DNA from: Atlantibacter sp032075065
GTDB taxonomy: Bacteria; Pseudomonadota; Gammaproteobacteria; Enterobacterales; Enterobacteriaceae
DNA: 9,083 nt
NCBI RefSeq assembly: GCF_032075065.1
Contig: NZ_DAMAZC010000174.1
Span: 1-9,083, forward strand
Direction of reading: 5' to 3'
Every line of letters begins with the position of its first letter. Positions within the stretch are counted from its first letter, which is position 1. The notes under the pieces are model-generated. The model did not search any database. It had not been told where the DNA came from and saw only the letters and a program-made list of their open reading frames with translations. This document shows positions 1 to 6,607 of the stretch, piece after piece. The position numbers were made by a program, and so were the translations under genes.

Positions 1-880
1 GCACCAGCGTAAACGCTGCCGCCATCGGCATATTGCCGATCGCCCCCTGCTGGGAGTAAACCATGTTGCCGATGAAATACCCCGGCGGGCCGACCAACTG
101 CGGCACGATAAAATCGCCCAGCGTCAGGGAAAAGGTGAAAATGGAACCCGCCGCAACGCCCGGAATGGCGAGGGGTAAGATCACGAAGCGAAACGTCTGG
201 GTCGGCTTGGCCCCTAAATCCGCCGAGGCCTGCAACAGCGACGGCGGCAGGCGCTCCAGCGCCGCCTGAATCGGCAGGATCATAAACGGCAGCCAGATAT
301 AGACGAACACCAGAAAACGCCCGAAGCCAGAGGTAGACAATGTATTACCGCCCACCAACGGCAGGGTTAAAAACGCCGCCAGCGCGCCGTCTAATCCCAT
401 GTGTTGCAGGAACCACTGCGCCACGCCGTCCTTCGCGAGCAACAGTGTCCAGGCATAGGCCTTGACGATATAGCTGGCCCACATCGGCAGCATCACGGCG
501 ATATAAAAGATGGCTTTCATCTTGCCGTGCACATAGCGCGCCATGTAATACGCAATCGGGAACGCCACCACCGCGCTGGCGAGGGTCACAACAATCGCCA
601 TCGTCACGGTGCGCACGATGATGTCGTAGTTCGCCGGCTGGAACAGGGCTTGCAGGTTAGCCAGCGTCAGATCCGACGTCACCGACATGGTGAAATCGTC
701 AAAGGTGTAGAAGCCTTGCCACAGCAGGGTCAGCAGCGATCCTAAATAGACCACGCCGAACCACATCAGCGGCGGCAGCAGCAATAACAGCAGCCACAGC
801 GTCGGGCGCGCCCAGAAGAACGCGGTCACGCGACGCATCAGACCGGGCTGTTGAGTGGGTTGCGGGAGCGTCATATCCAT
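1..880 (-). CDS. ydcU: ABC transporter permease YdcU (3' end cut by window edge)
   Basis: Inner-membrane permease of a putative spermidine/putrescine-type ABC importer. The window shows 293 codons. The E. coli protein, from memory, is about 313 aa, so roughly 20 C-terminal residues lie beyond position 1. Hydrophobic segments are seen around residues 28-54, 88-110, 122-148, 186-206 and 236-262. The cytoplasmic loop that contacts the ATPase (EAA-like motif, about residues 217-241, with A-x-x-L-G-A and I-L-P-L) is intact. I chose the ATG at 880: it follows the ydcT stop with one base between (TGA-C-ATG) and has a GGAGGG ribosome binding site at 886-891 inside the end of ydcT, implying coupled translation. 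An in-frame ATG two codons later (874) is the alternative. The family assignment is firm, but the transported substrate is inferred from homology. Confidence 0.95.
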   Translation of the reverse strand, partial: MDMTLPQPTQQPGLMRRVTAFFWARPTLWLLLLLLPPLMWFGVVYLGSLLTLLWQGFYTFDDFTMSVTSDLTLANLQALFQPANYDIIVRTVTMAIVVTLASAVVAFPIAYYMARYVHGKMKAIFYIAVMLPMWASYIVKAYAWTLLLAKDGVAQWFLQHMGLDGALAAFLTLPLVGGNTLSTSGFGRFLVFVYIWLPFMILPIQAALERLPPSLLQASADLGAKPTQTFRFVILPLAIPGVAAGSIFTFSLTLGDFIVPQLVGPPGYFIGNMVYSQQGAIGNMPMAAAFTLV

Positions 881-881
881 G

Positions 882-1895
882 TCATCCCTCCGCGTGCAAT
901 GGGATCATCGCGTCACGGGACCAGGAGGCCAGCACCGGCTGGCCGATATGAAACGCGCCGCCTGGCTGGACATCATACAGATTGGCCTGGCTGACCAGCA
1001 GCCGCCCGCCGTCGTCGAGCCGCAGTTCAAGACGCGTCGCCGCGCCCTGGTACTGGATCTCCTGCACCGTGCCCTGCACCTGAATATCGCCCGGCTGATT
1101 CAGCGTGATATGTTCCGGTCGCAGGGAATAGGCCCCGCTGCCGCCCCATAGCCGCTGCGCCTGCTCGGCGGTCAACACGTTGGAGGTGCCGACAAATCCG
1201 GCGACAAACGGGGTGCGCGGGCGCATATACAGTTCGCGCGGCGAATCTACCTGCTCAATACGGCCATTGTTAAACACCGCCACCCGGTCAGACATCGACA
1301 GCGCTTCGCCCTGATCGTGGGTGACGAAAATAAAGGTGATGCCCAGCTCGCGCTGGAGTTTTTTCAGTTCACCCTGCATCTGCTCGCGCAATTTCAAATC
1401 CAGCGCGCCGAGCGGTTCATCCAGCAGCAGCACGCGCGGCTGATTGACCAGCGCGCGGGCGATAGCGACGCGCTGACGCTGGCCGCCGGAAAGCTGCGAC
1501 GGTTTACGGGCATGCGTAAACCCAAGCGCCACCTGATCCAGCGCCTGGGCCGCTTTCGCCAGCCGAGTCTTTTTATCGATGCCCTTGACCATCAGCCCGT
1601 AGGCCACGTTTTCCAGCACCGACATATGCGGGAACAGCGCGTAGTCCTGGAACACGGTATTCACATCGCGCTGCCAGGGCGGCAGATCGCGCGCTTCCTG
1701 GCCGAAGATGCGGATCGAGCCTGACGACAGCTGTTCAAAACCGGCGATAAGGCGCAGACAGGTGGTTTTGCCGGAGCCGGACGGCCCCAGCATAGAGAAA
1801 AACTCGCCATCATTGATTTTGATGGTGACGTCATCCACCGCCCGCACGTCTCCGTACAGGCGGCTGACACTGATAAATTCTACTGCGTACGACAT
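882..1895 (-). CDS. ydcT: ABC transporter ATP-binding protein YdcT
   Basis: Cytoplasmic ATPase that powers the YdcSTUV-type importer, 337 aa. All nucleotide-binding motifs are present: Walker A GPSGSGKT (37-44), Q-loop glutamine 83, signature LSGGQ (135-139), Walker B VLLLDEP (155-161), D-loop GALD (163-166) and switch histidine 193. After about residue 240 there is a TOBE-like regulatory domain, as in PotA and other polyamine/Fe3+/sulfate-type importer ATPases. The gene starts 11 nt after ydcS with a GGGG stretch at 1901-1904 as a weak ribosome binding site. Its stop lies 1 nt before ydcU. Nothing is missing, so it should be an active ATPase. Substrate specificity is inferred only from its relationship to E. 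coli YdcT. Confidence 0.97.
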   Translation of the reverse strand: MSYAVEFISVSRLYGDVRAVDDVTIKINDGEFFSMLGPSGSGKTTCLRLIAGFEQLSSGSIRIFGQEARDLPPWQRDVNTVFQDYALFPHMSVLENVAYGLMVKGIDKKTRLAKAAQALDQVALGFTHARKPSQLSGGQRQRVAIARALVNQPRVLLLDEPLGALDLKLREQMQGELKKLQRELGITFIFVTHDQGEALSMSDRVAVFNNGRIEQVDSPRELYMRPRTPFVAGFVGTSNVLTAEQAQRLWGGSGAYSLRPEHITLNQPGDIQVQGTVQEIQYQGAATRLELRLDDGGRLLVSQANLYDVQPGGAFHIGQPVLASWSRDAMIPLHAEG

Positions 1896-1906
1896 GGTAA
1901 CCCCGC

Positions 1907-3043
1907 TTAGCGTCCGCCCATGATGGCGATATAGTCCTGCGTCCAGCGGCTGTACGGAACGAACTTCCCGCCGTTGGCAACCGGGGTTTTCCAGAACACG
2001 ATCTTATCGAAGTAGTCGAAGCCGTTGGTTTCACAGCCTTTATCACCCAGCAGCTGACTGGCCTTACAACCTTCAACCACCGCAGGCAGCGAGCCGAACC
2101 AGGCGGCCACATCGCCCTGCACTTTCGGGGTAAGCGACCAGTTCATCCACTTGTAGGCGCAGACCGGGTGTTTTGCCTGAGCGTGCAGCATGGTGGTATC
2201 GGCCCAGCCGGTAACGCCCTCTTTCGGAAACACGGTGGCGATGGGCTGGCCTTCGGCTTTCAGGGCGTTGGCCTGATACGGCCAGGCGCTGGAGGCAACC
2301 ACGCCTTCGTTTTTGAAATCGCTCATCTGGACGGTAGTGTCATGCCAGTAGCGATGCACCAGTTGATGCTGGTCGCGCAGCACTTTCAGTACCGCCTGAT
2401 ACTGCTCTTCGGTGAGCTGATAGGGGTCATTGATTTTTAACTCCGGCTGCGTGGTTTTCAGGTACAGCGCGGCATCGGCGATGTAAATCGGCCCGTCATA
2501 AGCCTGCACGCGGCCCTGGTTGGATTTGCCGTCCGGCAGATCCTGCTTCACAAACAGCACGGCCCAGCTATCCGGCGGAGTCGTAAAGGTTTTGGTGTTG
2601 TACATCAGCAGGTTCGGGCCCCACTGATACGGCGTGCCGTACACTTTGCCGTCGACGTTAAACCACTCGCCCTTCACCAGACGCGGGTCGACGTTTTTCC
2701 AGTTGGCAATTTTGCTGATATCAACAGGCTGAACGCGTTTGCCCATGATCAGGCGCAGCGAGGCATCGCCGGAGGCGGTCACCAGGTCGTAACCGCCTTT
2801 CGCCATCAGGCTAACCATCTCATCAGAGGTGGCGGCGGTTTTCACATTCACTTCGCAGCCGGTCTCTTTCTCGAACTGGGTCACCCAATCGTATTGTTTA
2901 TCGGTTTGCCCGCGTTCGATGTATCCCGGCCAGGCGATGATATCCAGCCGCCCTTCCCCTTTAGCATCGCTGTCGGCAGCCTGAGCGGTAAGCACGGTCA
3001 GGCACAGCGCACTCAGTGTGCTCAGCGCAAATTTCTTACTCAT
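1907..3043 (-). CDS. ydcS: Periplasmic substrate-binding protein YdcS
   Basis: Extracytoplasmic solute-binding protein of the PotD/PotF type that would deliver substrate to YdcU/YdcV. E. coli YdcS has also been reported to have polyhydroxybutyrate synthase activity. It is 378 aa, close to the E. coli length. Residues 1-22 form a signal peptide (K-K, a hydrophobic core, then A-Q-A before A-D). The mature protein opens with the typical DIIAWPGYIERG segment. The open frame runs upstream to 3130, but that extension has an Arg-rich start and no ribosome binding site. The ATG at 3043 has AGGAG 8 nt upstream and puts the signal peptide at the N terminus. Two cysteine pairs visible near the C terminus (EGCKAS, KGCETN and earlier PVCAYK) could form disulfides in the periplasm. 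First gene of the ydcSTU operon. Confidence 0.96.
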   Translation of the reverse strand: MSKKFALSTLSALCLTVLTAQAADSDAKGEGRLDIIAWPGYIERGQTDKQYDWVTQFEKETGCEVNVKTAATSDEMVSLMAKGGYDLVTASGDASLRLIMGKRVQPVDISKIANWKNVDPRLVKGEWFNVDGKVYGTPYQWGPNLLMYNTKTFTTPPDSWAVLFVKQDLPDGKSNQGRVQAYDGPIYIADAALYLKTTQPELKINDPYQLTEEQYQAVLKVLRDQHQLVHRYWHDTTVQMSDFKNEGVVASSAWPYQANALKAEGQPIATVFPKEGVTGWADTTMLHAQAKHPVCAYKWMNWSLTPKVQGDVAAWFGSLPAVVEGCKASQLLGDKGCETNGFDYFDKIVFWKTPVANGGKFVPYSRWTQDYIAIMGGR

Positions 3044-3051
3044 AAACGGTA

Positions 3052-3056
3052 CTCCT
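3052..3056 (-). promoter_or_regulatory. Ribosome binding site of ydcS
   Basis: AGGAG on the minus strand, 8 nt before the ATG at 3043. This decides the start of ydcS against longer in-frame options upstream. Confidence 0.85.
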
Positions 3057-3210
3057 GTCTGAAGTCGTATCAGGCAGCCTTGCCGTAAAATTATGTCCCA
3101 ATAAAAAAATAGCCTTCGCCTTAAAACCATTCCTGTTAATTGCCATGAATTTATTAAGGATGTGACAAACCGCGCACTATTTCATGCAAATGCCACGAAA
3201 GCATTTTTAG

Positions 3211-3217
3211 AGTGTAG
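3211..3217 (-). promoter_or_regulatory. Candidate RpoS-type -10 element for the ydcS operon
   Basis: The minus strand reads TCTACACTCTAA here, close to the sigma-S extended -10 consensus (K-CTAYACT-TAA). There is no good -35 hexamer 17 nt upstream, which sigma-S tolerates. Transcription would start near 3204 and give a leader of about 160 nt. The E. coli ydcS operon is known to be RpoS-dependent, which fits. This is a motif match only; another promoter nearer the gene, such as one using the TTGTCA at about 3160-3170, is possible. Confidence 0.35.
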
Positions 3218-3256
3218 ACAGGGAGTTAGCTTTTTTTGTAGATATCGACATTTCCT

Positions 3257-3295
3257 ATGACGGTTATTTTCTGGATTCCTGAAAATAACCGTCAT
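3257..3295. repeat. Perfect 15-bp inverted repeat between ydcR and ydcS
   Basis: The left arm ATGACGGTTATTTTC (3257-3271) pairs exactly with the right arm at 3281-3295 around a 9-nt loop (3272-3280). It lies downstream of ydcR and upstream of the ydcS promoter candidate. No T-run follows on the minus strand, so it is not a classical intrinsic terminator for ydcR. It may stop or stabilise the ydcR transcript, or act as an operator; the sequence does not decide. Confidence 0.6.
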
Positions 3296-3317
3296 TAAAG
3301 CAGAACGATATTGTTAA

Positions 3318-3342
3318 TCGCTGAAAATAAGTTATTCAGCGA
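3318..3342. repeat. Second small inverted repeat after ydcR
   Basis: TCGCTGAA (3318-3325) and TTCAGCGA (3335-3342) form an 8-bp stem around a 9-nt AT-rich loop. It lies 34 nt beyond the ydcR stop. Together with the 15-bp repeat it could form a two-hairpin 3' end of the ydcR messenger. The 3044-3375 gap holds no convincing gene. Confidence 0.4.
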
Positions 3343-3375
3343 AAGAGAAAATAATCACTCAATACGCATAAGTCA

Positions 3376-4797
3376 TTATTTAGCGCTTTGTTTTGATAAT
3401 TCACCGATTAACGCGCCCAGCGTTTTTACCGCCTGCTCTTCCCTGTCGCCCCACGCCCAGGAGGCGTTAAAGCGAAAATAGCTGTCATAAATACGCTCGG
3501 TGGTAAACATTTTGCCCGGCGCGATGCTGATTTTATGAGCCAGCGCCCGTTCGCTAAGCCGCCCGGCATCCAGACCTTCGGGTAGTTCTATCCATAAGAA
3601 ATAGCCGCTTTCGCTGCGGTGGATTTTCACTTCCGGCGGTAAATGGCGGCACAGCGCCTGCCACGCCTGCTGCTTACGCTGCGCCAGTTCACGGCGCAAA
3701 CGGCGCAGATAGTTGTCATATCGCCGGGAGGACAGATAATCCACCAGCGCCAGCTGCATCGGCGAACTGGTGGAGAGCGTGCTCATTAACTGTAGCTGCT
3801 GGATCCGCCGGGCGTGGCGGCCTGCGGCCACCCAGCCGATGCGAAAGCCCGCCACCAGGCATTTAGAAAATGACGAACAGTGCAGCACCTGGCTTTGGGT
3901 ATCCCATGCCAGCGCGGGCAACGGTTTTTCCCGTCCGTAATACAGCTCGCTATACACATCGTCTTCGATCAGCGCCACGTTATGACGCGTCAGCAGCGCC
4001 ACCAGCTGCGCTTTCTTTTCCGGGCTGAGGGTAAACCCCAGCGGGTTCTGGCTGTTAGTCATCAGCCAGCAGGCTTTCACCGGATATTCATTCAGCGCCT
4101 GTTCAAGGGCGGCCAGATCGATACCGCTATCCGGCGTGGTTGCCACCGACAGCGCTTTTAAACGCAGCCGCTCCAGCGCCTGAAGCGCGCCGTAAAAACA
4201 GGGGTTTTCAACGATTACCCAGTCGCCCGGCTCGGTGACCGCCTGGAGGCTAAGGTTGAGCGCCTCCAGCGCACCGGCGGTGATCACGATTTCATCCGGC
4301 GAGACGTTAATCCCCTGCTGGGCATAGCGTCGGGCGATGGCGTGGCGCAGCGCTTCATTGCCCGGCGGCAGGTTGTCGATCACGCTCATGGCGGTGGCGG
4401 TTTTACTGACGTTCGCCAGCGAGCGGTTGAGCTGGGCCAGCGGGAACAAACGCGGATCGGGAAACGCCGAGCCAAACGGCACCACGCTGGCGTCGCAGCT
4501 GGCCTGTAAGACGTCGAAAATATAGGTATTGATATCCACCGCTTCATTGCGCATCACCTGGGCGGCAGGGGCGCGGGACGGCGTGGTCGGGCGCGGCGCG
4601 ACGTAATAGCCGGACTGCGGGCGCGCCACAATCACCCCCTGGCTTTCCAGAGTTTGATAGGCGTGGCTGACGGTCATAAAACTGATCTCGCCGCTGGCGC
4701 ACTGTTCACGCAGAGAGGGAAGCCGGTCGCCCGGTTGCCAGACGCCTAATTCAATTTGATCGATAATCTGCTGCGCCAGCCGCTGGTATTTCTTCAT
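3376..4797 (-). CDS. ydcR: MocR-family transcriptional regulator YdcR
   Basis: Cytoplasmic regulator of the MocR/PdxR class of GntR regulators, 473 aa. An N-terminal winged helix-turn-helix (about residues 1-70, with PGDRLPSLRE and FMTVSHAYQTLE) is joined by a linker to a fold-type I aminotransferase-like domain (about 90-465). Residues expected to bind pyridoxal phosphate are present: lysine 312 in SSFSKCL, the N-S-Q-N-P-L-G motif near 248-254, aspartate about 280 in ALIEDD, and the FRIGW arginine about 318. It therefore probably binds PLP and may use it as a sensor. I chose ATG 4797 because GGGAGGG sits just upstream and the protein then begins MKKYQ, as in E. coli YdcR; the open frame continues upstream to 4857 without support. 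Its position beside ydcSTU suggests local regulation, which is an inference. Terminal hairpins lie downstream. Confidence 0.95.
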   Translation of the reverse strand: MKKYQRLAQQIIDQIELGVWQPGDRLPSLREQCASGEISFMTVSHAYQTLESQGVIVARPQSGYYVAPRPTTPSRAPAAQVMRNEAVDINTYIFDVLQASCDASVVPFGSAFPDPRLFPLAQLNRSLANVSKTATAMSVIDNLPPGNEALRHAIARRYAQQGINVSPDEIVITAGALEALNLSLQAVTEPGDWVIVENPCFYGALQALERLRLKALSVATTPDSGIDLAALEQALNEYPVKACWLMTNSQNPLGFTLSPEKKAQLVALLTRHNVALIEDDVYSELYYGREKPLPALAWDTQSQVLHCSSFSKCLVAGFRIGWVAAGRHARRIQQLQLMSTLSTSSPMQLALVDYLSSRRYDNYLRRLRRELAQRKQQAWQALCRHLPPEVKIHRSESGYFLWIELPEGLDAGRLSERALAHKISIAPGKMFTTERIYDSYFRFNASWAWGDREEQAVKTLGALIGELSKQSAK

Positions 4798-4800
4798 GGA

Positions 4801-4807
4801 CCCTCCC
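4801..4807 (-). promoter_or_regulatory. Ribosome binding site of ydcR
   Basis: GGGAGGG on the minus strand immediately upstream of ATG 4797. It selects this start over the upstream in-frame ATG at 4857. Confidence 0.8.
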
Positions 4808-4819
4808 GTTTGTGGCAGG

Positions 4820-4825
4820 AGTATA
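4820..4825 (-). promoter_or_regulatory. Candidate -10 box of ydcR
   Basis: The minus strand reads TGTTATACT, with TATACT at 4825-4820. The -35 region 17 nt upstream (CTCGCA) matches the consensus poorly, so this would be a weak or activated promoter. It would give a leader of about 15 nt that still contains the ribosome binding site. Confidence 0.4.
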
Positions 4826-4892
4826 ACAACATCGCAACCCTCTGCGAGCGGCAGCAAAAGCGATTAACAACTTATTCGGCTGCCAATAACAG

Positions 4893-4904
4893 AAAACGCG
4901 TTTT
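4893..4904. repeat. 12-bp palindrome AAAACGCGTTTT
   Basis: A perfect 12-bp palindrome between the divergent ydcR and pliG promoters. It could be an operator, but short AT/CG palindromes also arise by chance. Confidence 0.35.
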
Positions 4905-4911
4905 TTACTGA

Positions 4912-4928
4912 GAACATTCCTGAACATT
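4912..4928. promoter_or_regulatory. Direct repeat GAACATT x2, possible YdcR operator
   Basis: GAACATT occurs at 4912-4918 and again at 4922-4928, one helical turn (10 bp) apart, about 20 nt upstream of the pliG -35 box. MocR-type regulators often bind direct repeats near their own promoters, so this is a candidate site. That is inference from position and spacing only. Confidence 0.35.
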
Positions 4929-4948
4929 TTGCAGGTCAATGGATTGCG

Positions 4949-4976
4949 TTGATCTATCCTTCTCCGGGAATACACT
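4949..4976 (+). promoter_or_regulatory. Candidate sigma-70 promoter of pliG
   Basis: TTGATC (4949-4954), a 16-nt spacer, then TACACT (4971-4976). Transcription would start near 4983, about 30 nt before the pliG ATG. It is the best-matching promoter in the divergent gap. Confidence 0.5.
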
Positions 4977-5014
4977 GCGCTTAGTTAGTAAAACACTCCA
5001 ACGGAACGCGATTC

Positions 5015-5419
5015 ATGAAAAAATTGATTGCCAGCTCACTGTTATGTTGTTTCCTCGCCGCGCCGGCTCTGGCTGCGGATAAAGTCACCACGGTACCGGT
5101 ACAGTTCGCCAAAGGCACCTCCAGCGCCCAGATGAAAGGCACTTTTGCCGGGTACGACAGCATCAACTACACCGTTACGGCAAAACAGGGCCAGCAGATG
5201 ACGGTGAAAATTGCCGGCAGCAATAATGCCAACTTCAACGTGTTTGGCCCAGGCGCAACGCCAGGCGCGGCGGAGGCGTTAGGTTCCGGCTACGTCGGCG
5301 GCGACTGGACTGCGAAACTGCCAGCCAGCGGCAAATATACCGTTCAGGTCTTCCAGACCCGCGCCACTGCCCGTAAAGGCAGCAAAGTGCCGCATACGCT
5401 GACCGTGAGCGTTAAATAA
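5015..5419 (+). CDS. pliG: PliG-like periplasmic inhibitor of g-type lysozyme
   Basis: 134-aa secreted protein. Residues 1-20 are a signal peptide ending A-L-A before A-D. The mature part resembles E. coli PliG (YcgK), a periplasmic inhibitor of goose-type lysozyme: VQFAKGTSSAQ and GYDSINYTV near the front, FGPG in the middle (about 77-80), and the hallmark LPASGKY...VFQTRATARK near the end (102-121). PliG protects peptidoglycan from host or predator g-type lysozyme. GGAA at 5003-5006 is a modest ribosome binding site 8 nt before the ATG. The gene stands alone with its own promoter candidate and a hairpin after the stop. Its last 35 codons (5312-5419) are also the left edge of the downstream tandem repeat. 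Family assignment is from remembered similarity to PliG; inhibitory activity is not shown. Confidence 0.8.
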   Translation: MKKLIASSLLCCFLAAPALAADKVTTVPVQFAKGTSSAQMKGTFAGYDSINYTVTAKQGQQMTVKIAGSNNANFNVFGPGATPGAAEALGSGYVGGDWTAKLPASGKYTVQVFQTRATARKGSKVPHTLTVSVK

Positions 5420-5423
5420 GTTT

Positions 5424-5449
5424 ATTGCGGCTGGGAAACCAGCCGCAAT
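5424..5449 (+). terminator. Hairpin after pliG
   Basis: An 11-bp perfect stem (ATTGCGGCTGG at 5424-5434 with its complement at 5439-5449) closed by a GAAA tetraloop, 4 nt after the pliG stop. A T-run comes only about 10 nt later, so termination may be partial. The stem should at least mark the pliG 3' end. Confidence 0.7.
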
Positions 5450-5634
5450 TCAGCCTCATTTTTCCGCCGTGAAAAAATTTCTTGCCTGATAATTTATTCT
5501 ATAACTGCTCCCTCTAACGTATTCTATTAATTTATGCGCTCTATTTGTTTTTTTGAATCATCTAATTCCCCTATAACATTATTTATCAAAAACCAGAAAT
5601 GAATTGGTGCGTTAATGTGTGCTCAATAGATAAT
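5450..5634 (+). promoter_or_regulatory. AT-rich leader and presumed promoter of hcp, copy 1
   Basis: About 185 bp of AT-rich DNA with no gene. TATAAC at 5572-5577 is a plausible -10 box about 70 nt before hcp. The sequence 17 nt upstream is a T-run rather than a good -35. A second TATAAC lies near 5500. No operator stands out. The region is repeated unchanged at 7333-7517. Confidence 0.35.
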
Positions 5635-5648
5635 GGAGTACACAATCA

Positions 5649-6131
5649 ATGGCTATACCAGCATATTTATGGATCAAAGATGATGGCGGTGCAGATATCA
5701 AAGGCTCTGTGGATGTTAAAGACAGAGAGCAAAGCATTGAAATATTAGGGTTCTCTCATGGGTTACATCTTCCTACCGATAATAACACCGGAAAAATCAC
5801 CGGCACGCGAGTACATTCGGCTTTAACGTTTGAAAAAGAATATGATTCCTCCAGCCCTTATTTTTATAAGGCCGTTGCTAAAGGGCAAACGTTAACCAGC
5901 GCTGAATTTAAGTGGTACAAAATCAATGACGCAGGCCAGGAAGTTGAATATTTCAATATGCTAATGGAGAACGTTAAGGTTGTCTCTATCTGCCCGCACA
6001 TGCATGATGTAAAAAACCCTGCCACGGAAAAGCATAACCATCTGGAAAGTATTGCGTTACGCTATGAAAAAATCACCTGGAAATATTGCGATGGGAACAT
6101 TCAGTTTTCCGATGCGTGGAATGAGAGATGA
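5649..6131 (+). CDS. hcp: Type VI secretion Hcp (TssD) tube protein, copy 1
   Basis: 160-aa Hcp1-family protein. Hcp forms hexameric rings that stack into the inner tube of the type VI secretion system and can carry small effectors in their lumen. Family features are clear: start MAIPAYLWIKDDGG, then GSVDVKDREQSIEI, LPTDNNTGKITGTRVHS, DSSSPYFYKAV, SAEFKWYKINDAGQEVEYF, the EKHNHLE segment (127-133), and a C terminus SDAWNER. The length is normal for enterobacterial Hcp. GGAG at 5635-5638 lies 10 nt before the ATG. The stop overlaps the next start by 4 nt (ATGA), so effector translation is coupled. Cys115 and Cys147 look unusual for the family as I remember it. It is an orphan copy: no tss structural genes are in view. 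Confidence 0.95.
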   Translation: MAIPAYLWIKDDGGADIKGSVDVKDREQSIEILGFSHGLHLPTDNNTGKITGTRVHSALTFEKEYDSSSPYFYKAVAKGQTLTSAEFKWYKINDAGQEVEYFNMLMENVKVVSICPHMHDVKNPATEKHNHLESIALRYEKITWKYCDGNIQFSDAWNER

Positions 6132-6607
6132 TCAAGTGCACTTTTCACCTCAACGGCGGTCAGCTTTCGACGCTTAATTGCCCGGGCATTGGTTTTTTTC
6201 CTGCATATTCAGGTAATCAGGGGATAAACAGGAATAATCCTGACTCCGTGACTCTGTTAAAAAAAGGACCACTTCCACCCGGTCAATATTATATTGTTTC
6301 CCGGCAACGAGGTGGATTGAGAACAAGGGTAAATGATTTTTGGAAGTCTATGGAAAGCGAATCGGATCGTAATCTTTGGTTTGCCCTCTATCGCGTAGAT
6401 GATCGTATAGATGATTTAACCTTTATTGACAATGTCAATCGGGGTTCTTTTCGCTTACATCCAGCGGGTCGTAATGGAAATAGTGATGGATGCATCACCT
6501 TAGTTTCATTGTCGCACTATATGATATTATGGCGCGCATTGATAACATCTCCTAAACTCCTCGTCAGCGCTGAACTCGAAGCTTTTGGCACAATACAGGT
6601 CTACTAA
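6128..6607 (+). CDS. tlde1: Tlde1-like (DUF2778) peptidoglycan-targeting T6SS effector, copy 1
   Basis: 159-aa protein matching the DUF2778/Tlde1 family, whose Salmonella member is a type VI effector with L,D-carboxypeptidase and L,D-transpeptidase-exchange activity on peptidoglycan in the target periplasm. The N-terminal part shows F-H-L-N-G-G-Q-L-S, GIGFFPAYSGN (21-31) and GPLPPGQYYIVSR (47-59). The C-terminal part has the catalytic-type motif F-R-L-H111-P...S119-D-G-C122-I-T. The H-to-C spacing is shorter than in classical YkuD enzymes. There is no signal peptide, as expected for cargo delivered by Hcp, and its size (about 18 kDa) is compatible with passage through an Hcp ring. It overlaps hcp by 4 nt and the next gene by 1 nt. 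Family and role are fairly sure; activity is inferred. Confidence 0.85.
   Translation: MIKCTFHLNGGQLSTLNCPGIGFFPAYSGNQGINRNNPDSVTLLKKGPLPPGQYYIVSRQRGGLRTRVNDFWKSMESESDRNLWFALYRVDDRIDDLTFIDNVNRGSFRLHPAGRNGNSDGCITLVSLSHYMILWRALITSPKLLVSAELEAFGTIQVY

Noticed and set aside
401..745. Plus-strand open frame over ydcU
   Set aside because: Antisense shadow of the permease gene; His/Arg/Gln-rich composition, no ribosome binding site and no family resemblance.
1317..1724. Plus-strand open frame over ydcT
   Set aside because: Antisense shadow of the conserved ATPase motifs.
3044..3130. 29-residue N-terminal extension of ydcS
   Set aside because: It would bury the signal peptide and has no ribosome binding site; ATG 3043 has AGGAG at ideal spacing.
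3165..3200. Sigma-54 promoter suggested by TGGCATTTGCA on the minus strand
   Set aside because: The GG and GC elements are too close together; sigma-54 needs about 10 bp between them.
3880..4161. Plus-strand open frame over ydcR
   Set aside because: Antisense to the aminotransferase domain; nothing recognisable.
4798..4857. 20-residue N-terminal extension of ydcR
   Set aside because: It would include the GGGAGGG ribosome binding site and the -10 candidate; the family start is MKKYQ.
4981..5166. Minus-strand open frame at the start of pliG
   Set aside because: Antisense to the pliG signal peptide; no support.
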